Of a stretch of 64,000 bases of DNA, positions 34,237-46,329 are shown piece by piece. This stretch comes from Zea mays. Lineage: Eukaryota; Streptophyta; Magnoliopsida; Poales; Poaceae. Positions within the stretch are counted from its first letter, which is position 1. Each line of letters begins with the position of its first letter. The DNA lies in contig NC_050096.1 of NCBI RefSeq assembly GCF_902167145.1, positions 183,555,825 through 183,619,824 of the forward strand, read 5' to 3'. The notes beneath the pieces are model-generated. The model ran no database searches, was not told the origin of the DNA, and saw only the letters and a program-made list of their open reading frames with translations. The position numbers were made by a program, and so were the translations under genes.

Positions 34237-35392
34237 TGAAAGGGAAATAGGCTTACACCTTTTCCTAAATTGATTTTGGTGGTTGAATTGCCCAACACAA
34301 ATATTTGGACTAACTAGTTTGCTCTAGTCTATGAGTTCTACAGGTGCTAAAGGTTCACAATAAGCCAATAAAAAGACCAAGATAGGGTTCAAACAAAGAG
34401 AGCAAAAGACAACCCAAAGGCACCCTGGTCTGGCGCACCGGACTGTCCGGTGTGCCAGGGAACTCGAAGCTGAACTTGCCACCTTCGGGAAAATGGAGGG
34501 GTGCTCTGCTATAATTCACCGGACTGTCTGGTGTGCCAGCGGAGCAATGACTACTTCACGCCCAACGGTCGACTGCAACACATTTAATGCGCGCCTGCGC
34601 GCGCAGAGGACAGAGCACGCGCAGAAGGCGCACCGGACAGTCTACAGGACCTGTCCGGTGCACCACCGGACAGCCAGGCGGCCCCACCAGCCAGAGCTCC
34701 AACAGTCGGAACCCAACGGCCCGCTGACGTGGCTGGCGCACCGGACAGTGTCCGGTGGCGCACCGGACTGTCCGGTGCGCCATGCGACAGCAGCCTCCCA
34801 ACGGCCACTTTTGGTGGTTGGGGCTATAAATACCCCAACCACCCCACATTCAATGGCATCCAAGTTTCTACACTTCTACACCTTACAAGAGCTATAGCAT
34901 TCAATACAAGACACACCAAAGAGATCAAATCCTCTCCCAACTCCACACAAAGCTTCAGTGATTAGAGAGAGAGAGATTTGTTGTGTTCATTTGAGCTCTT
35001 GCGCTTGGATTGCTTCTTTTCTTTCTCATTCTTTTGTGATCAATTCAATTGTAACCGAGGCAAGAGACACCAATTGTGTGGTGGTCCTTGCGGGGACTTT
35101 ATGTCCCGGTTGATTGAGAAGAAGAAGCTCACTCGGTCTAAGTGACCGTTTGAGAGAGGGAAAGGGTTGAAAGAGTCCCGGTCTTTGTGACCACCTCAAC
35201 GGGGAGTAGGTTTGCAAGAACCGAACCTCGGTAAAACAAATCATCGTGTCTTGCTCTTTATTCGCCCATGATTTGTTTTGCGCCCTCTCTCCCGGACTCA
35301 TTTATATTTCTAACGCTAACCCGGCTTGTAGTTGTGCTTAAGTTTATAAAATTCAGATTCACCCTATTCACCCCCCCTCTAGGCGACTTTCA
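34237..35392 (+). repeat. 3' LTR of element B
   Basis: The 1156-bp partner of 3420-4616, with the same ends TGAAAGGGAAATAGG and GGCGACTTTCA, TATA box at 34825-34832 and fewer U3 palindromes. It is followed by the duplication AGCAC. Confidence 0.9.
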
Positions 35393-35397
35393 AGCAC

Positions 35398-36917
35398 CAA
35401 ATGGGATGACCATGAGATGGTCAAGGTTATTCTAAGATCACTTGTTTTTCTTAATCCTACACAAGTTCAATTAATTTTTGGTGATCCTAGATACAAGCTA
35501 ATGTCTCCCGAGGAGGTTATATGAAAATTTGTGAGCTTTGAATTAATGATCAATGGCTCCAAGAAAATCATCGAGCAAGGCGCCACCTCCACACCCGAGG
35601 TGCAACCCGTCGCCTTCAAAGCGACGGGAGAGAAGAAGGAAGAGTCTACGTCAAGTAGGCTTCCCATCGACGCCTCCAAACTCGACAACGAGGAAATGGC
35701 TTTAATCATCAAAAGCTTTCGCCAAATCCTCAAGCAAAGGAGGGGGAAGGATTATAAACCCCGCTCCAAGAAGGTTTGCTACAAATGTGGTAAGCCCGAT
35801 CATTTTATTACAAAATGTCCATTATCTAGTGATAGTGACAGGGGCGACGACAAGAGGGGAAAGAAGAAGAAGAAGAGATACTACAAGAAGAAGGGCGGTG
35901 ATGCCCATGTTTGTCGGGAGTGGGACTCCGATGAGAGCTCCACCGACTCCTCCTCCGACGAGGATGCTGCCAACATCGCCGTCAACAAGGGTCTCCTCTT
36001 CCCAAACGTCGACCACAAGTGTCTCATGGCAAGAGACGGCAAAAAGAAGGTAAAATCTAGAGCCTCCACTAAATATGCAACATCTAGTGATGAGGATAAC
36101 TCTAGTGATTATGAGGATAATTTGCTTGCTCTTTTTGCCAACCTCAACATGCAACAAAAGGAAAACTTAAATGAATTAATAAGAGTTATTCATGAGAAGG
36201 ATGAACTCTTGGATAGCCAAGAGGACTTCCTAATTAAAGAAAATAAGAAGCATGTTAAGGTTAAAAATGCTTATGCTCAGGAAGTAGAAAAATGTGAAAA
36301 ATTAACTAGTAAGCTAAGCACTTGCCATGACACTATTTCCAACCTTAGATTTGAAAATGATAAATTGATTGCTAAGGTTGAGAAATTAAATGTTAGTGAC
36401 GATTCTCTTGTCAACCTTAGAAATGATAATGCTAATTTGATTGATAAGATTGACAAATTGAATGCATCTCTCTCTAGCCTTAAAATTGAGAATGAAAAAT
36501 TAATTGCTAAGGCTAAAGATTTAAATGTTTGCAAAGTTTCTATTTCCAATCTTAGAGATGAGAATGCTATTTTACATGCTAAGATTGTTGAATTAAATAC
36601 TTGCAAACCCTCTACATCTACCGTTGAGCATGTTACTATTTGCACTAGATGTAGAGACATTAATGTTGATGCTATTCATGATCACCTAGCTCTAATTAAA
36701 CAACAAAATGATCACATAGCTCAACTTAGTGCCAAAATTAATGAGCATGACTTAGAAAATGAAAAAAATCAAATTTGCTAGAAGCATGCTCTATAGTGGG
36801 AGACGCCCAAGCATTAAGGATGGCATTGGCTTCCAAAAGGGAGACAATGTCAAGCTTAAAGCCCCTAAGAAACTGTCTAACTTTGTTACGGGCAAGGCTC
36901 CCATGGTTCAGGATAAC
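35398..36917 (+). pseudogene. Gag of element A, middle part
   Basis: A gag resumes exactly after B. A TGA at 35522-35524 replaces the Gly codon in the E-E-V-I-G-K context. From 35531 the frame is open for 416 codons with the CCHC knuckle C-Y-K-C-G-K-P-D-H-F-I-T-K-C, a basic patch, an acidic Ser-rich segment and the coiled-coil-like N-L-R repeats. Extra bases near 36767 shift the frame. The gag is cut at 36917 by the 5' LTR of E and continues at 62783. Confidence 0.85.
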
Positions 36918-38119
36918 TGAAAGGGAAATAGGCTTACACCTTTTCCTAAATTGATTTTGGTGGTTGAATTGCCCAACACAAATAATTGGACTAACTAGTT
37001 TGCTCTAGATTATGAGTTCTACAGGTGCCAAAGGTTCACAACAAACCAATAAAAAGACCGAGAAAGGATTCAAATATAAAGAGCTAAAAGTCAGCCAAAG
37101 TGTGCCCTGGTCTGGCGCATCGGACTGTCCGGTGCACCAGGGACACCAACTCCGAACTTGCCACCTTCGGGAATTCTGGAGGCCGCTCTGCTATAATTCC
37201 CCGGACTGTCCGGTGTAGCACCGGACAGTGTCCGGTGGCGCACCGGACTATCCGGTGTGCCAGCGGAGCAACGGCTACTTCCGCGCCAACGGTCGCCTGC
37301 AACCGCATTAAATGCGCTACAGTGCGCACATAAGTCAGGTACGCGCCAGAAAGGCGCACCGGGCAGTCTACAGGACCTGTCCGGTGCACCACCGGACTGT
37401 CCGGTGGCCCAGAAGACATAAGCTCCAACGGTCAGAATCCAACGACCGGATGACATGGCAGGCGCACCGGACAGTGTCCGGTGGCGCACCGGACTGTCCG
37501 GTGCGCCATGCGACAGCAGCCTTCATCAAACGGCTAGTTTGGTGGTTGGGGTTATAAATACCCCCAACCACCCACACTTCAAAGCATCCAAGTTTTCTGA
37601 ATTCCCACACCTTACAAGAGCTATAGCATTACAAGACACACCAAAGAGATCAAATCCTCTCCCAAGTCCATAGATCATTCCCAATCAATTAGTGACTAGA
37701 GAGAGTGACTTGTGTTCATTTGAGCTCTTGCGCTTGGATTGCTTCTTTTTCTCATTCTTTCTTGTGATCAACTCAATTGTAACTGAGGCAAGAGACACCA
37801 ATTGTGTGGTGGTCCTGGCGGGGACGTTGTGTCCCGTTTGATTGAGAAGAGAAGCTCACTCGGTCTAAGTGACCGTTTGAGAGAGGGAAAGGGTTGAAAT
37901 AGACCCGGTCTTTGTGACCACCTCAACGGGGAGTAGGTTTGCAAGAACCGAACCTCGGTAAAACAAATCATTGTGTCTCACTCTTTATTTGCTTGCGATT
38001 TGTTTTTGCGCCCTCTCTCTCGGACTCGCTCATATTTCTAACGCTAACCCGGCTTGTAGTTGTGCTTAAGTTTGTAAATTTCAGATTCGCCCTATTCACC
38101 CCCCTCTAGGCAACTTTCA
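36918..38119 (+). repeat. 5' LTR of element E
   Basis: The 1202-bp LTR runs from TGAAAGGGAAATAGG to GGCAACTTTCA, with the palindromic U3 cluster at 37116-37506 and TATAAATA at 37553-37560. The 3' LTR at 61618-62777 is 42 bp shorter. Confidence 0.9.
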
Positions 38120-38121
38120 AT

Positions 38122-38133
38122 TGGTATCAGAGC
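38122..38133 (+). other. Primer-binding site of element E (tRNA-iMet type)
   Basis: TGGTATCAGAGC lies two bases after the LTR, identical to element B. Confidence 0.9.
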
Positions 38134-38167
38134 CCGGTGCTTCATTAGAGCTTAACCGCTCGAAGTG

Positions 38168-40748
38168 ATGTCGGGAGATCACGCCAAGAATTTGGTGATC
38201 GGCGGTGAGAAGACCGCTACAAGCCACAAGAAGGCTCCATCAAGGGAGTCCGCCAACAACAAGAAGGATGGATCCCCTTCACGCATTTGATCGCACAAGA
38301 GTGGCAAGAAGAAGAAGAAAATTAAGAAAGTGGTCTACTACGAGACCGACTCTTCATCGCCCTCTACATCCGGATCCGACGCCGCGTCCGTCACTTCTAA
38401 GCGCCAAGAGCGCAAGAAGTATAGTAAGATTCCCCTACGCTATCCTCGCATTCCTAAACATACTCCATTACTTTCCATCCCATTAGGCAAACCACCGACA
38501 TTCTAGGTGGAGTGATATGATGAGATATCACCTAACCTCACTCCACAAAAGTATATGTGATGTTGTTGAGTTTGGTGTACAGGTACCATCCGTAGGGGAT
38601 GAAGATTACGATGAGGACGAGGTGGCCCAAATCGAGCACTTCAACTCACAAGCCACCACTATACTCCTCACCTCTCTAAGTCGAGAGGAGTATAATAAGG
38701 TGCAAGGGTTGAAGAGCGCCAAGAAGGTTTGGGACGTACTCAAGACCGCACACGAAGGAGATGAGGTGACCAAAATCACCAAGCGGGAGATGATCGAGGG
38801 GGAGCTCGGTCGGTTCCGACTCAACCAAGGCGAGGACCCTCAAGCCATGTACAACCGGCTAAAGACCTTGGTCAATCAAGTGCGCAACCTCGGGAGCTCC
38901 AAATGGGACGACCATGAAATTGTCAAGGTTATTCTAAGATCACTAGTATTTCTTAATCCTATGCAAGTACAATTAATTTGTGGTGATCCTAGATATAAGT
39001 TAATGTCTCCCAAGGAAGTTATAGGAAAATTTGTGAGATTTGAGTTGATGATCAAAGGCTCAAGGAAAATCATCGAGCAAGGCGACTCCTCCATGCCCGA
39101 GGCACAACCGATCGCATTCGAAGCAGCGAAGGAGATGAAGGAAGAGTCTACATCAAGTAGACTCCCCATTGACGCCTCCAAGCTCGACAATGAGGAGATG
39201 GCGCTCATCATCAAGAGCTTCCGCCAAATCCTCAAGCAAAGGAGGGGGAAGGACTACAAATCCCACTCCAAGAAAGTGTGCTACAAGTGTGGTAAGCCCG
39301 GTCACTTTATTGCAAAATGTGCATTATCAAGTGACAGTGACAGGGATAACGATAAGAAGGGTAAGAGGAGAGAAAAGAAGAGGTATCACAAGAAGAGGGG
39401 CGGCGATGCTCATGTGTGCTGCGAATGGGACTCCGACGAGAGCCCCACCAACTCCTCCTCCGACGAGGACGCCGCCAACATCGCCGTCACCAAGGGCCTC
39501 CTCTTCCCCAACGTCGGCCACAAGTGCCTCATGGCAAAGGACGGCAAAAGGAAGAAGGTAAAATCAAAATCCTCCACTAAATATGCAACATCTAGTGATG
39601 AGGATAATTCTAGTGATGAGGAGGAAAATTTGCTCACCCTTTTTGCCAACCTAAACATGCAACAAAAAGAAAAGTTAAATGAATTGATTAGTGCTATTCA
39701 TGAGAAGGATGAACTCTTGGATAGCCAAGAGGACTTCCTAATTAAGGAAAACAAGAAGCATGTTAAGGTCAAAAATGCTTATGCTCTAGAAGTAGAAAAA
39801 TGTGACAAACTATCTAGTGAGCTAAGCACATGCCATGATGTTATAACCAACCTTAGAAATGAGAATGCTAGATTTATTGCTAAGGTTGATTCAAATGTTA
39901 GTGATGATTCAATTGCCAATCTTAAAAATGATCATGCTATTTCTATTGCTAAGATTGAGAAATTGAATGCTTCTCTTGCTAGCCTTAGGATTGACAATGA
40001 AAAATTGATTGCTAAGGTTAAAGACTTAGATGTTTGCAATACTTCCATTTCCAATCTTAGAAGTGAAAATGACATTTTACATGCTAAGATTGTTGAACTA
40101 AAATCTTGCAAACCCTCTACATCTACCGTTGAGCATGTTTCCATTTGCACTAGATGTAGAGACATTAATGTTGATGCTATTCATGATCACCTAGCTTTAA
40201 TTAAGAAACAAAATGATCACATAGCTCAACTTAATGCCAAAATTAATGAGCATGACTTAGAAAATGAAAAATTTAAATTTGCTAGAAGCATGCTCTATAG
40301 TGGGAGACGCCCTGGCATCAAGGATGGCATTGGCTTCCAAAAGAGAGACAATGTCAAACTTAATGCCCCTCCTAAAAGATTGTCTAACTTTGTTAAGGGC
40401 AAGGCTCTCATGCCTCAGGATAACGAGGGTTACATTTTGTACCCTACCTGTTATCCCGAGCACAAAATTAGGAGAATTCACTCTAGGAAGTCTCACTCTG
40501 GCCCTAATCATGCTTTTATGTATAAGGGTGAGACATCTAGCTCTAGGCAATCAACCCATGCAAAATTGCCTAAGAAGAAAACTCAAATTGCATCAAATGA
40601 TTCTAACATTTCATTTAAAACTTTTGATGCATCTTATGTTTTGACTAACAAATCCGGCAAGGTAGTTGCCAAGTATGTTGGGGGCAAACACAAGGGATCA
40701 AAGACTTGTGTTTGGGTACCCAAAGTTCTTGTATCTAATGTCAAATGA
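38168..40748 (+). pseudogene. Gag of element E (degenerate)
   Basis: Gag starts at ATG 38168, as in A and B, but codon 41 is TGA (38288-38290). A small deletion with TAG near 38503 removes about 18 bp just before V-W-S-D-M and changes frame. From 38517 a 743-codon frame is open to TGA 40746-40748, which replaces a Gly codon near the end. It has the UBN2-type gag domain, CCHC knuckle (C-Y-K-C-G-K-P-G-H-F-I-A-K-C), a basic stretch and the long coiled-coil-like region with repeated N-L-R-N-E-N. An internal start at 38517 would lack the N-terminal segment. Confidence 0.85.
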
Positions 40749-40797
40749 CCCAAAACCGTTTGGGTACCTAAAATCAAGAACTAAATTTGTTTTGTAG

Positions 40798-43700
40798 GTT
40801 TATGCATCCGGAGGCTCAAGTTGGATCATCGATAGCGGGTGCACAAACCATATGATAGGGGAGAAGAAGATGTTCTCCTCCTATGAGAAAAACCAAGATC
40901 CCCAAAGAGCGATCACATTCAGGGATGGAAATCAAGGTTTGGTCAAAGGATTGGGTAAAATTGCTATATCACCTGACCATTCCATTTCCAACATTTTTCT
41001 TGTAGATTCTTTAGACTATAACTTGCTTTCAGTTTCGCAATTATGTAAAATGGGTTACAACTGTCTTTTTACAGATATAGGTGTTACTGTCTTTAGAAGA
41101 AGTGATGATTTAGTAGCATTTAAGGGAGTGTTAGAGGGTCAGCTATACTTAGTAGATTTTGATAGAGCTGAACTCGACACTTGCTTAATTGCTAAGACTA
41201 ACATGGGCTGGCTCTGGCATCGTTGACTAGCACATGTTGGAATGAAGAATCTTCACAAACTTCTAAAGGGAGAACACATTTTGGGACTAACAAATGTTCA
41301 TTTTGAGAAAGACAGGATTTGTAGCGCATGTCAGGCAGGGAAGCAAGTTGGTGTTCATCATCCACACAAGAACATCATGACAACTGACAGGCCACTCGAG
41401 CTCCTACATATGGATCTATTCGGCCCAATTGCTTACATTAGCATCGACGGGAGTAAGTACTGTCTAGTTATTGTGGATGATTATTCTCGCTTCACTTGGG
41501 TATTCTTTTTGCAGGAAAAATCTCACACCCAATAAACTTTGAAAGGATTCTTGAGACGAGCTCAAAATGAGTTCGGCTTAAGGATCAAAAAGATTAGAAG
41601 CGATAACGGGACGGAGTTCAAGAATTCTCAAATTGAAGGCTTCCTTGAGGAGGAGGGCATAAAGCATGTGTTCTCTTCTCCCTACACGCCACAACAAAAT
41701 GGTGTAGTGGAGAGGAAGAATAGAACTCTATTGGACATGGCAAGGACCATGCTTGATGAATACAAGACTTTGGATCGGTTTTGGGCCGAGGCGGTCAACG
41801 CCGCCTGCTACGCCATCAACCGGTTATATCTACACCGAATCCTCAAGAAGACATCATACGAACTCCTAACCGGTAAAAAGCCCAATGTTTCATAATTTAG
41901 AGTCTTTGGTAGCAAATGCTTTATTCTTGTTAAAAGAGGTAGAAAATCTAAATTTGCTCCTAAGGCAGTAGAAGGCTTTTTACTAGGTTATGATTCAAAC
42001 ACAAGGGCATATAGAGTCTTTAACAAGTCCTATGGACTAGTTGAAGTTTCTTGTGACATTGTGTTTGATGAGACTAACGGCTCTCAAGTAGAGCAAGTTG
42101 ATCTTGATGAGCTAGATGATGAAGAGGCTCTGTGCGTCGCGCTAAGGAACATGTCCATTGGGGATGTATGTCCTAAGGAATCCGAAGAGCCTCCACAAGC
42201 ACAAGATCAACCATCTTCCTCCATGCAAGCATCTCCACCAACTCAAGATGAGGATGGGGCTCAAGATGATGAAGAAGAAGAGCAAGAAGATGAGCCACCT
42301 CAAGAGGAGAGCAATAATCAAGGGGAAGATGCCCATGATCAAGATGAGGAAGATGAACAAGTTCCAAGGCCGCCACACCCAAGAGTCCACCAAGCAATCC
42401 AACGAGATCACCCCGTGAACACCATCCTCGGCGATATTCAAAAGGGGGTAACTACTCGATCTCGTGTTGCTCATTTTTGTGAACATTACTATTTTGTTTC
42501 CTCTATTGAGCCACACAGGGTAGAGGAAGCACTTCAAGATTCGGATTGGGTGGTGGCAATGCAAGAGGAGCTCAACAATTTCATAAGGAATGAGGTATGG
42601 CATTTAGTTCCACGTCCTAACCAAAATGTTGTAGGAACCAAATGGGTCTTTCGCAACAAACAAGATGAGCATGGTGTGGTGACAAGGAACAAAGCCCGAC
42701 TTGTGGCCAAGGGATATTAACAAGTCGAAGGTTTGGATTTCGGTGAAACCTATGTACCCGTAGCTAGGCTAGAGTCAATTCGAATATTACTTGCCTATGC
42801 TACTTACCATGGCTTTAAGCTTTATCAAATGGACGTGAAAAGTGCCTTCCTCAATGGACCAATCAAGGAGGAAGTCTATGTTGAGCAACCTCCCGGCTTT
42901 GAAGACAATGAGTATCCCAACCATGTTTATAGACTCTCTAAGGCGCTTTATGGGCTCAAGCAAGCCCCAAGAGCATGGTATGAATGCCTAAGAGATTTTC
43001 TTATAGATAATGGCTTCAAAGTCGGAAAGGCCGATCCTACTCTATTTACTAAAACTCTTGCAAATGATTTGTTTGTATGCCAAATTTATGTTGATGATAT
43101 CATATTTGGGTCTACTAACGAATCTACATGTGAGGAATTTAGTAGGATCATGACACAAAAATTCGAGATGTCAATGATGGGGGAGTTGAAGTACTTATTA
43201 GGATTTCAAGTGAAGCAACTCCAAGTGGGCACCTTCATTAGCCAAACGAAGTATATTCAAGACATTGTAAACAAGTTTGGGATGAAGGATGCCAAACCTA
43301 TCAAGACACCCATGGGAACTAATGGGCATCTCGACCACGACACGGGAGGTAAATCTGTAGATCAAAAGGTATACCGGTCGATGATAGGTTCTTTACTATA
43401 TTTATGTGCATCTCGAACGGATATTATGCTTTCTGTATGTATGTGTGCAAGATTCCAAGCCGATCCTAAGGAAGTTCACCTTAGGGCCGTAAAACGAATC
43501 TTGAGATATTTAGTTTATTCTCCTAAGTTTGGCCTTTGGTACCCCAGGGGATCCACATTTGATTTAATTGGTTATTCGGATGCCGATTGGGCAGGGTGTA
43601 AAATTAATAGAAAGAGCACATCGAGGACTTGCCAGTGCTTGGGAAGATCTCTGGTGTCTTTGGCTTCAAAGAAGCAAAATTCTGTAGCTCTTTCTACCGC

Positions 43701-43842
43701 CGAAGCCGAGTATATTGCCGCGGGCCATTGTTGCGTGCAATTGCTTTGGATGAGGCAAACCCTTAGGAACTATGGTTACAAATTAACCAAAGTTCCTCTT
43801 CTATGTGATAATGAGAGTGCAATCCGCATGGCGGATAATCCC
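40798..43842 (+). pseudogene. Pol of element E, main part (degenerate)
   Basis: One frame runs from V-Y-A-S-G-G at 40798 to the F insertion. It is broken by TGA 41224-41226, TAA 41533-41535, TAA 41893-41895 and TAA 42718-42720, and has no frameshift. Protease D-S-G-C is near 40835. The integrase has its zinc-binding region and D, D, E in M-D-L-F-G-P, S-D-N-G-T-E-F and V-V-E-R-K-N. RT has Y-V-D-D-I-I near 43090. RNase H has D-A-D-W near 43580 and S-T-A-E-A-E-Y near 43695. It is cut at 43842 by F and resumes at 60570. Confidence 0.9.
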
Positions 43843-45386
43843 TGTCGGCGTTTCAAAACCCGGGGTCCCTGGACCGACGAGTAAATTGTCGCCGCGTGCC
43901 CCAGCCCAGATGGGTCGGCGCGAGACGGAGCGCGAAGGGGGGAGAGAGGCAGGCGTGAGAGGTGGAAATTCTGCGGCCTTCGTGTTTGTCCAGCGCCCAG
44001 GTCGGGTGCGCTTGCAGTAGGGGGTTACAAGCGTCCACGCGGGAGGGAGCGAGCGGCCTCACGCGAGCGCCGTCCCGTCCTTCTCCGCGCGGCCAACCCT
44101 CTGTAAGAGGGCCCTGGTCCTTCCTTTTATATGCGCAAGGAGAGGATCTAGGTGTACAATGGGGGGTGTAGCAGTGTGCTAACGTGCCTAGCGGAGGAGA
44201 GCTAGCGCCCTAAGTACATGCCATCGTGGCAGCCGGATAGGTTTTGGCACCCGGTTCGTGTGGTGTCGTGGCCGTCGGAGGAGCGCTGGAGCATGGCGGA
44301 AGGACAGCTGTCGAGGCTGTCGAGTCCTTGCTGACGTCCTCTTGCTTCCGTAAGGGGGCTGGGAGCCGCTGTCGTCATAGAGCGTGAGGGGCGCCATCAT
44401 TACTTGTCTAGCGAGCCAGATGGGACGCCGGTCTTGTTCCCCGTAGCCTGAGTCAGCTTGGGGTAGGGTAATGATGGCGCCTCTTGTTGACGTGGTCGGT
44501 CCGTGCCCTAGGTTGGGCGATGTGGAGGCTCCTCCTAGGTCGAGGTCGAGTCTGTCTTCCGAGGCCAAGGTCGAGTCCGAGCCCCTGGGTCGGGCGAGGC
44601 GGAGACCGTCGGCTAAGGCCAGGGCTGAGTCCGAGCCCTGGGGTCGGGCGAAGCAGAGTTCGTCGTCTTCCGGGGCTGAGCCCGAGTCCGAGCCCGGGGG
44701 TCGGGCGGAGCGGAGTTCGTCGTCTTCCAGGGCTGAGCCCGAGTCCGAGCCCTGGGGTCGGGCGAAGCGGAGTTCATCGTCTTCCGGGGCTGAGCCCGAG
44801 TCCGAGCCCTGGGGTCGGGCGAAGTGGAGTTCGTCGTCTTCCGGGGCTGAGCCCGAGTCCGAGCCCTGGGGTCGGGCGAAGCGGAGTTTCCCATGGCGCC
44901 TGAGGCCAGGCTTGGCTGCTGTCAGCCTCACTCTGTCGAGTGGTACAGCAGTCGGTGCGGCGCAGGCGGCGCTGTCCTCTTGTCAGACCGGTCAGTGGAG
45001 CGGCGAAGTGACTGCGGTCACTTCGGCTCTGTCGACTGGAGGGCGTGTGTCAGGATAATGGTGTCAGACCACCTTTGCATTAAATGCCCCTGCGATTTGG
45101 TCGGTTGGCGTGGCGATTTAGCCAAGGTTGCTTCTTGGTGAAGACTGGGCCTCGGGCGAGCCGAAGCTGTGTCTGTTGCTGGAGGGGGGCCTCGGGCGAG
45201 ACGTAGATCCCCCGGGGTCGGCTGCCCTTGCCCGAGGCTGGGCTCGGGCGAGGCGTGATCGCGTCCCTCGAATGGACCGATCCTTGGCTTAGTCGCACCC
45301 ATCAGGCCTTTGCAGCTTTGTGCTGATGGGGGTTACCAGCTGAGATTTAGGAGGCTTGAGGGTACCCCTAATTATGGTCCCCGATA
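43843..45386 (-). repeat. Left LTR of element F (3' LTR in element sense)
   Basis: The 1544-bp LTR starts TGTCGGCGTTTC and ends CCCCGATA, where the partner ends CCCCGACA, so one terminal base has mutated. Minus-strand TATAAAAG is at 44131-44124. It contains a minisatellite at 44573-44887. Confidence 0.88.
44573..44887. repeat. 60-bp minisatellite in the left LTR of F
   Basis: Five to six units of about 60 bp share GAGTCCGAGCCCTGGGGTCG and GCGGAGTTCGTCGTCTTCC. They are in register with codons, giving a repetitive A-E-P-E-S-E-P-W-G-R-A frame that is not a real gene. Confidence 0.85.
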
Positions 45387-45483
45387 GTAGCCCCCGAGCC
45401 TCGAAGGGAGTGTTAACACTCGCTTGGAGGCTTTTGTCGCACTTTTTTGCAAGGGGACCAGCCTTTCTCGGTTGCGTTTTATT

Positions 45484-45513
45484 CCGGTGGGTGCGCGCGA
45501 GCGCACCCACCGG
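45484..45513. other. Perfect 13-bp hairpin in the 3' region of F
   Basis: CCGGTGGGTGCGC and its exact complement flank the tetranucleotide GCGA. On the element's sense strand the loop is TCGC. It lies about 100 bp from the LTR. Confidence 0.85.
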
Positions 45514-46116
45514 GTGTAGCCCCCGAGGCCTCGGAGGAGTGGTTTGACACCTCCGAGGTCTTAATGCCTCGCGCAATGCTTCGGCTGGTCTGGTCGTTCC
45601 CTCATGCGAGCAGGCCGTAGCCCGGGTGCACGGTCGGGTCCCAAGTTCTCGGGCTGGTATGTTGACGCTGTCAACGGTTTGGCCGGAGCCGGGTTTGCGA
45701 GAGCAGCCCCCAAGCCTCTGCACAGGGCGAGAGGACGGTCAAGGACATACTCGACTTTTTTACATACGCCCCTGCGTCGCCTTTCCGCAAGGAGCAGGGG
45801 GGGAAAGCGCCATGTTGCCCTCGGAGGGCGCCGAACATGGTGTCTCTGGTGAGCTGCTGGCGGGTAATCCGAGTGGACGTCCGTGCCCCATTTGTTAGGG
45901 GTCGGCTAGAGGCCCGGAGGCGCGCCCAAAAGTACTTGCGGGTGATCTGCCGGACCCGGTCCCCTTTCTACGGGGTCCGAGGGCTCGATGCCTCCCTCTG
46001 ATGGGATTCCGTTACAAGATCGTTCCCACTGGTCTTGGAAATGTCCTAGGGTACCTCGGGAGCGTAGCCCGAGCCTTGGTTATGTATCGAATGTACCCAG
46101 GGTCATCCCTCGCTCT

Positions 46117-46329
46117 GTGTCTGAGGCGGCTGTGAACCCTTCGAGGGCTAGCCTACGAACCCCTGATCAGTAGTGGGCATGGAGCCCGAGTGGCCTGAGG
46201 CAGCCGTTGAACCCTTCCGAGGGGCCGGCCTTCGAACCTCTGACTAGTAGTGGCCGTGGAACCCATGCGCTCTGAGGCGGCTGTTGAACCCCTCCGAGGG
46301 GCCAGCCTTCGAACCTCTGATCAGTAGGG
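46117..46329. repeat. Three tandem repeats of about 74 bp in the 3' region of F
   Basis: Each unit reads CTGAGGCGGCTG, TGAACCC, CCGAGGGGCCAGCC, TCGAACC and TGATCAGTAG with small changes. Units start near 46119, 46195 and 46272. Confidence 0.8.

Larger units (their letters stand above)
3420..35392 (+). mobile_element. Element B: complete copia retrotransposon (SIRE/Maximus lineage) with two nested gypsy insertions
   Basis: B is bounded by two related LTRs (3420-4616 and 34237-35392) and the 5-bp duplication AGCAC (3415-3419 and 35393-35397). Removing C and D with their duplications leaves about 9.1 kb. It has a tRNA-iMet type primer-binding site, gag, pol in the copia order protease-integrase-RT-RNase H, a long 3' untranslated region and a polypurine tract. 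Several frameshifts and stops make it non-autonomous. Confidence 0.9.

Noticed and set aside
44471..45058. 195-codon plus-strand frame with repeated A-E-P-E-S-E-P-W-G-R-A
   Set aside because: It is the translation of the 60-bp LTR minisatellite and lies antisense to the element.
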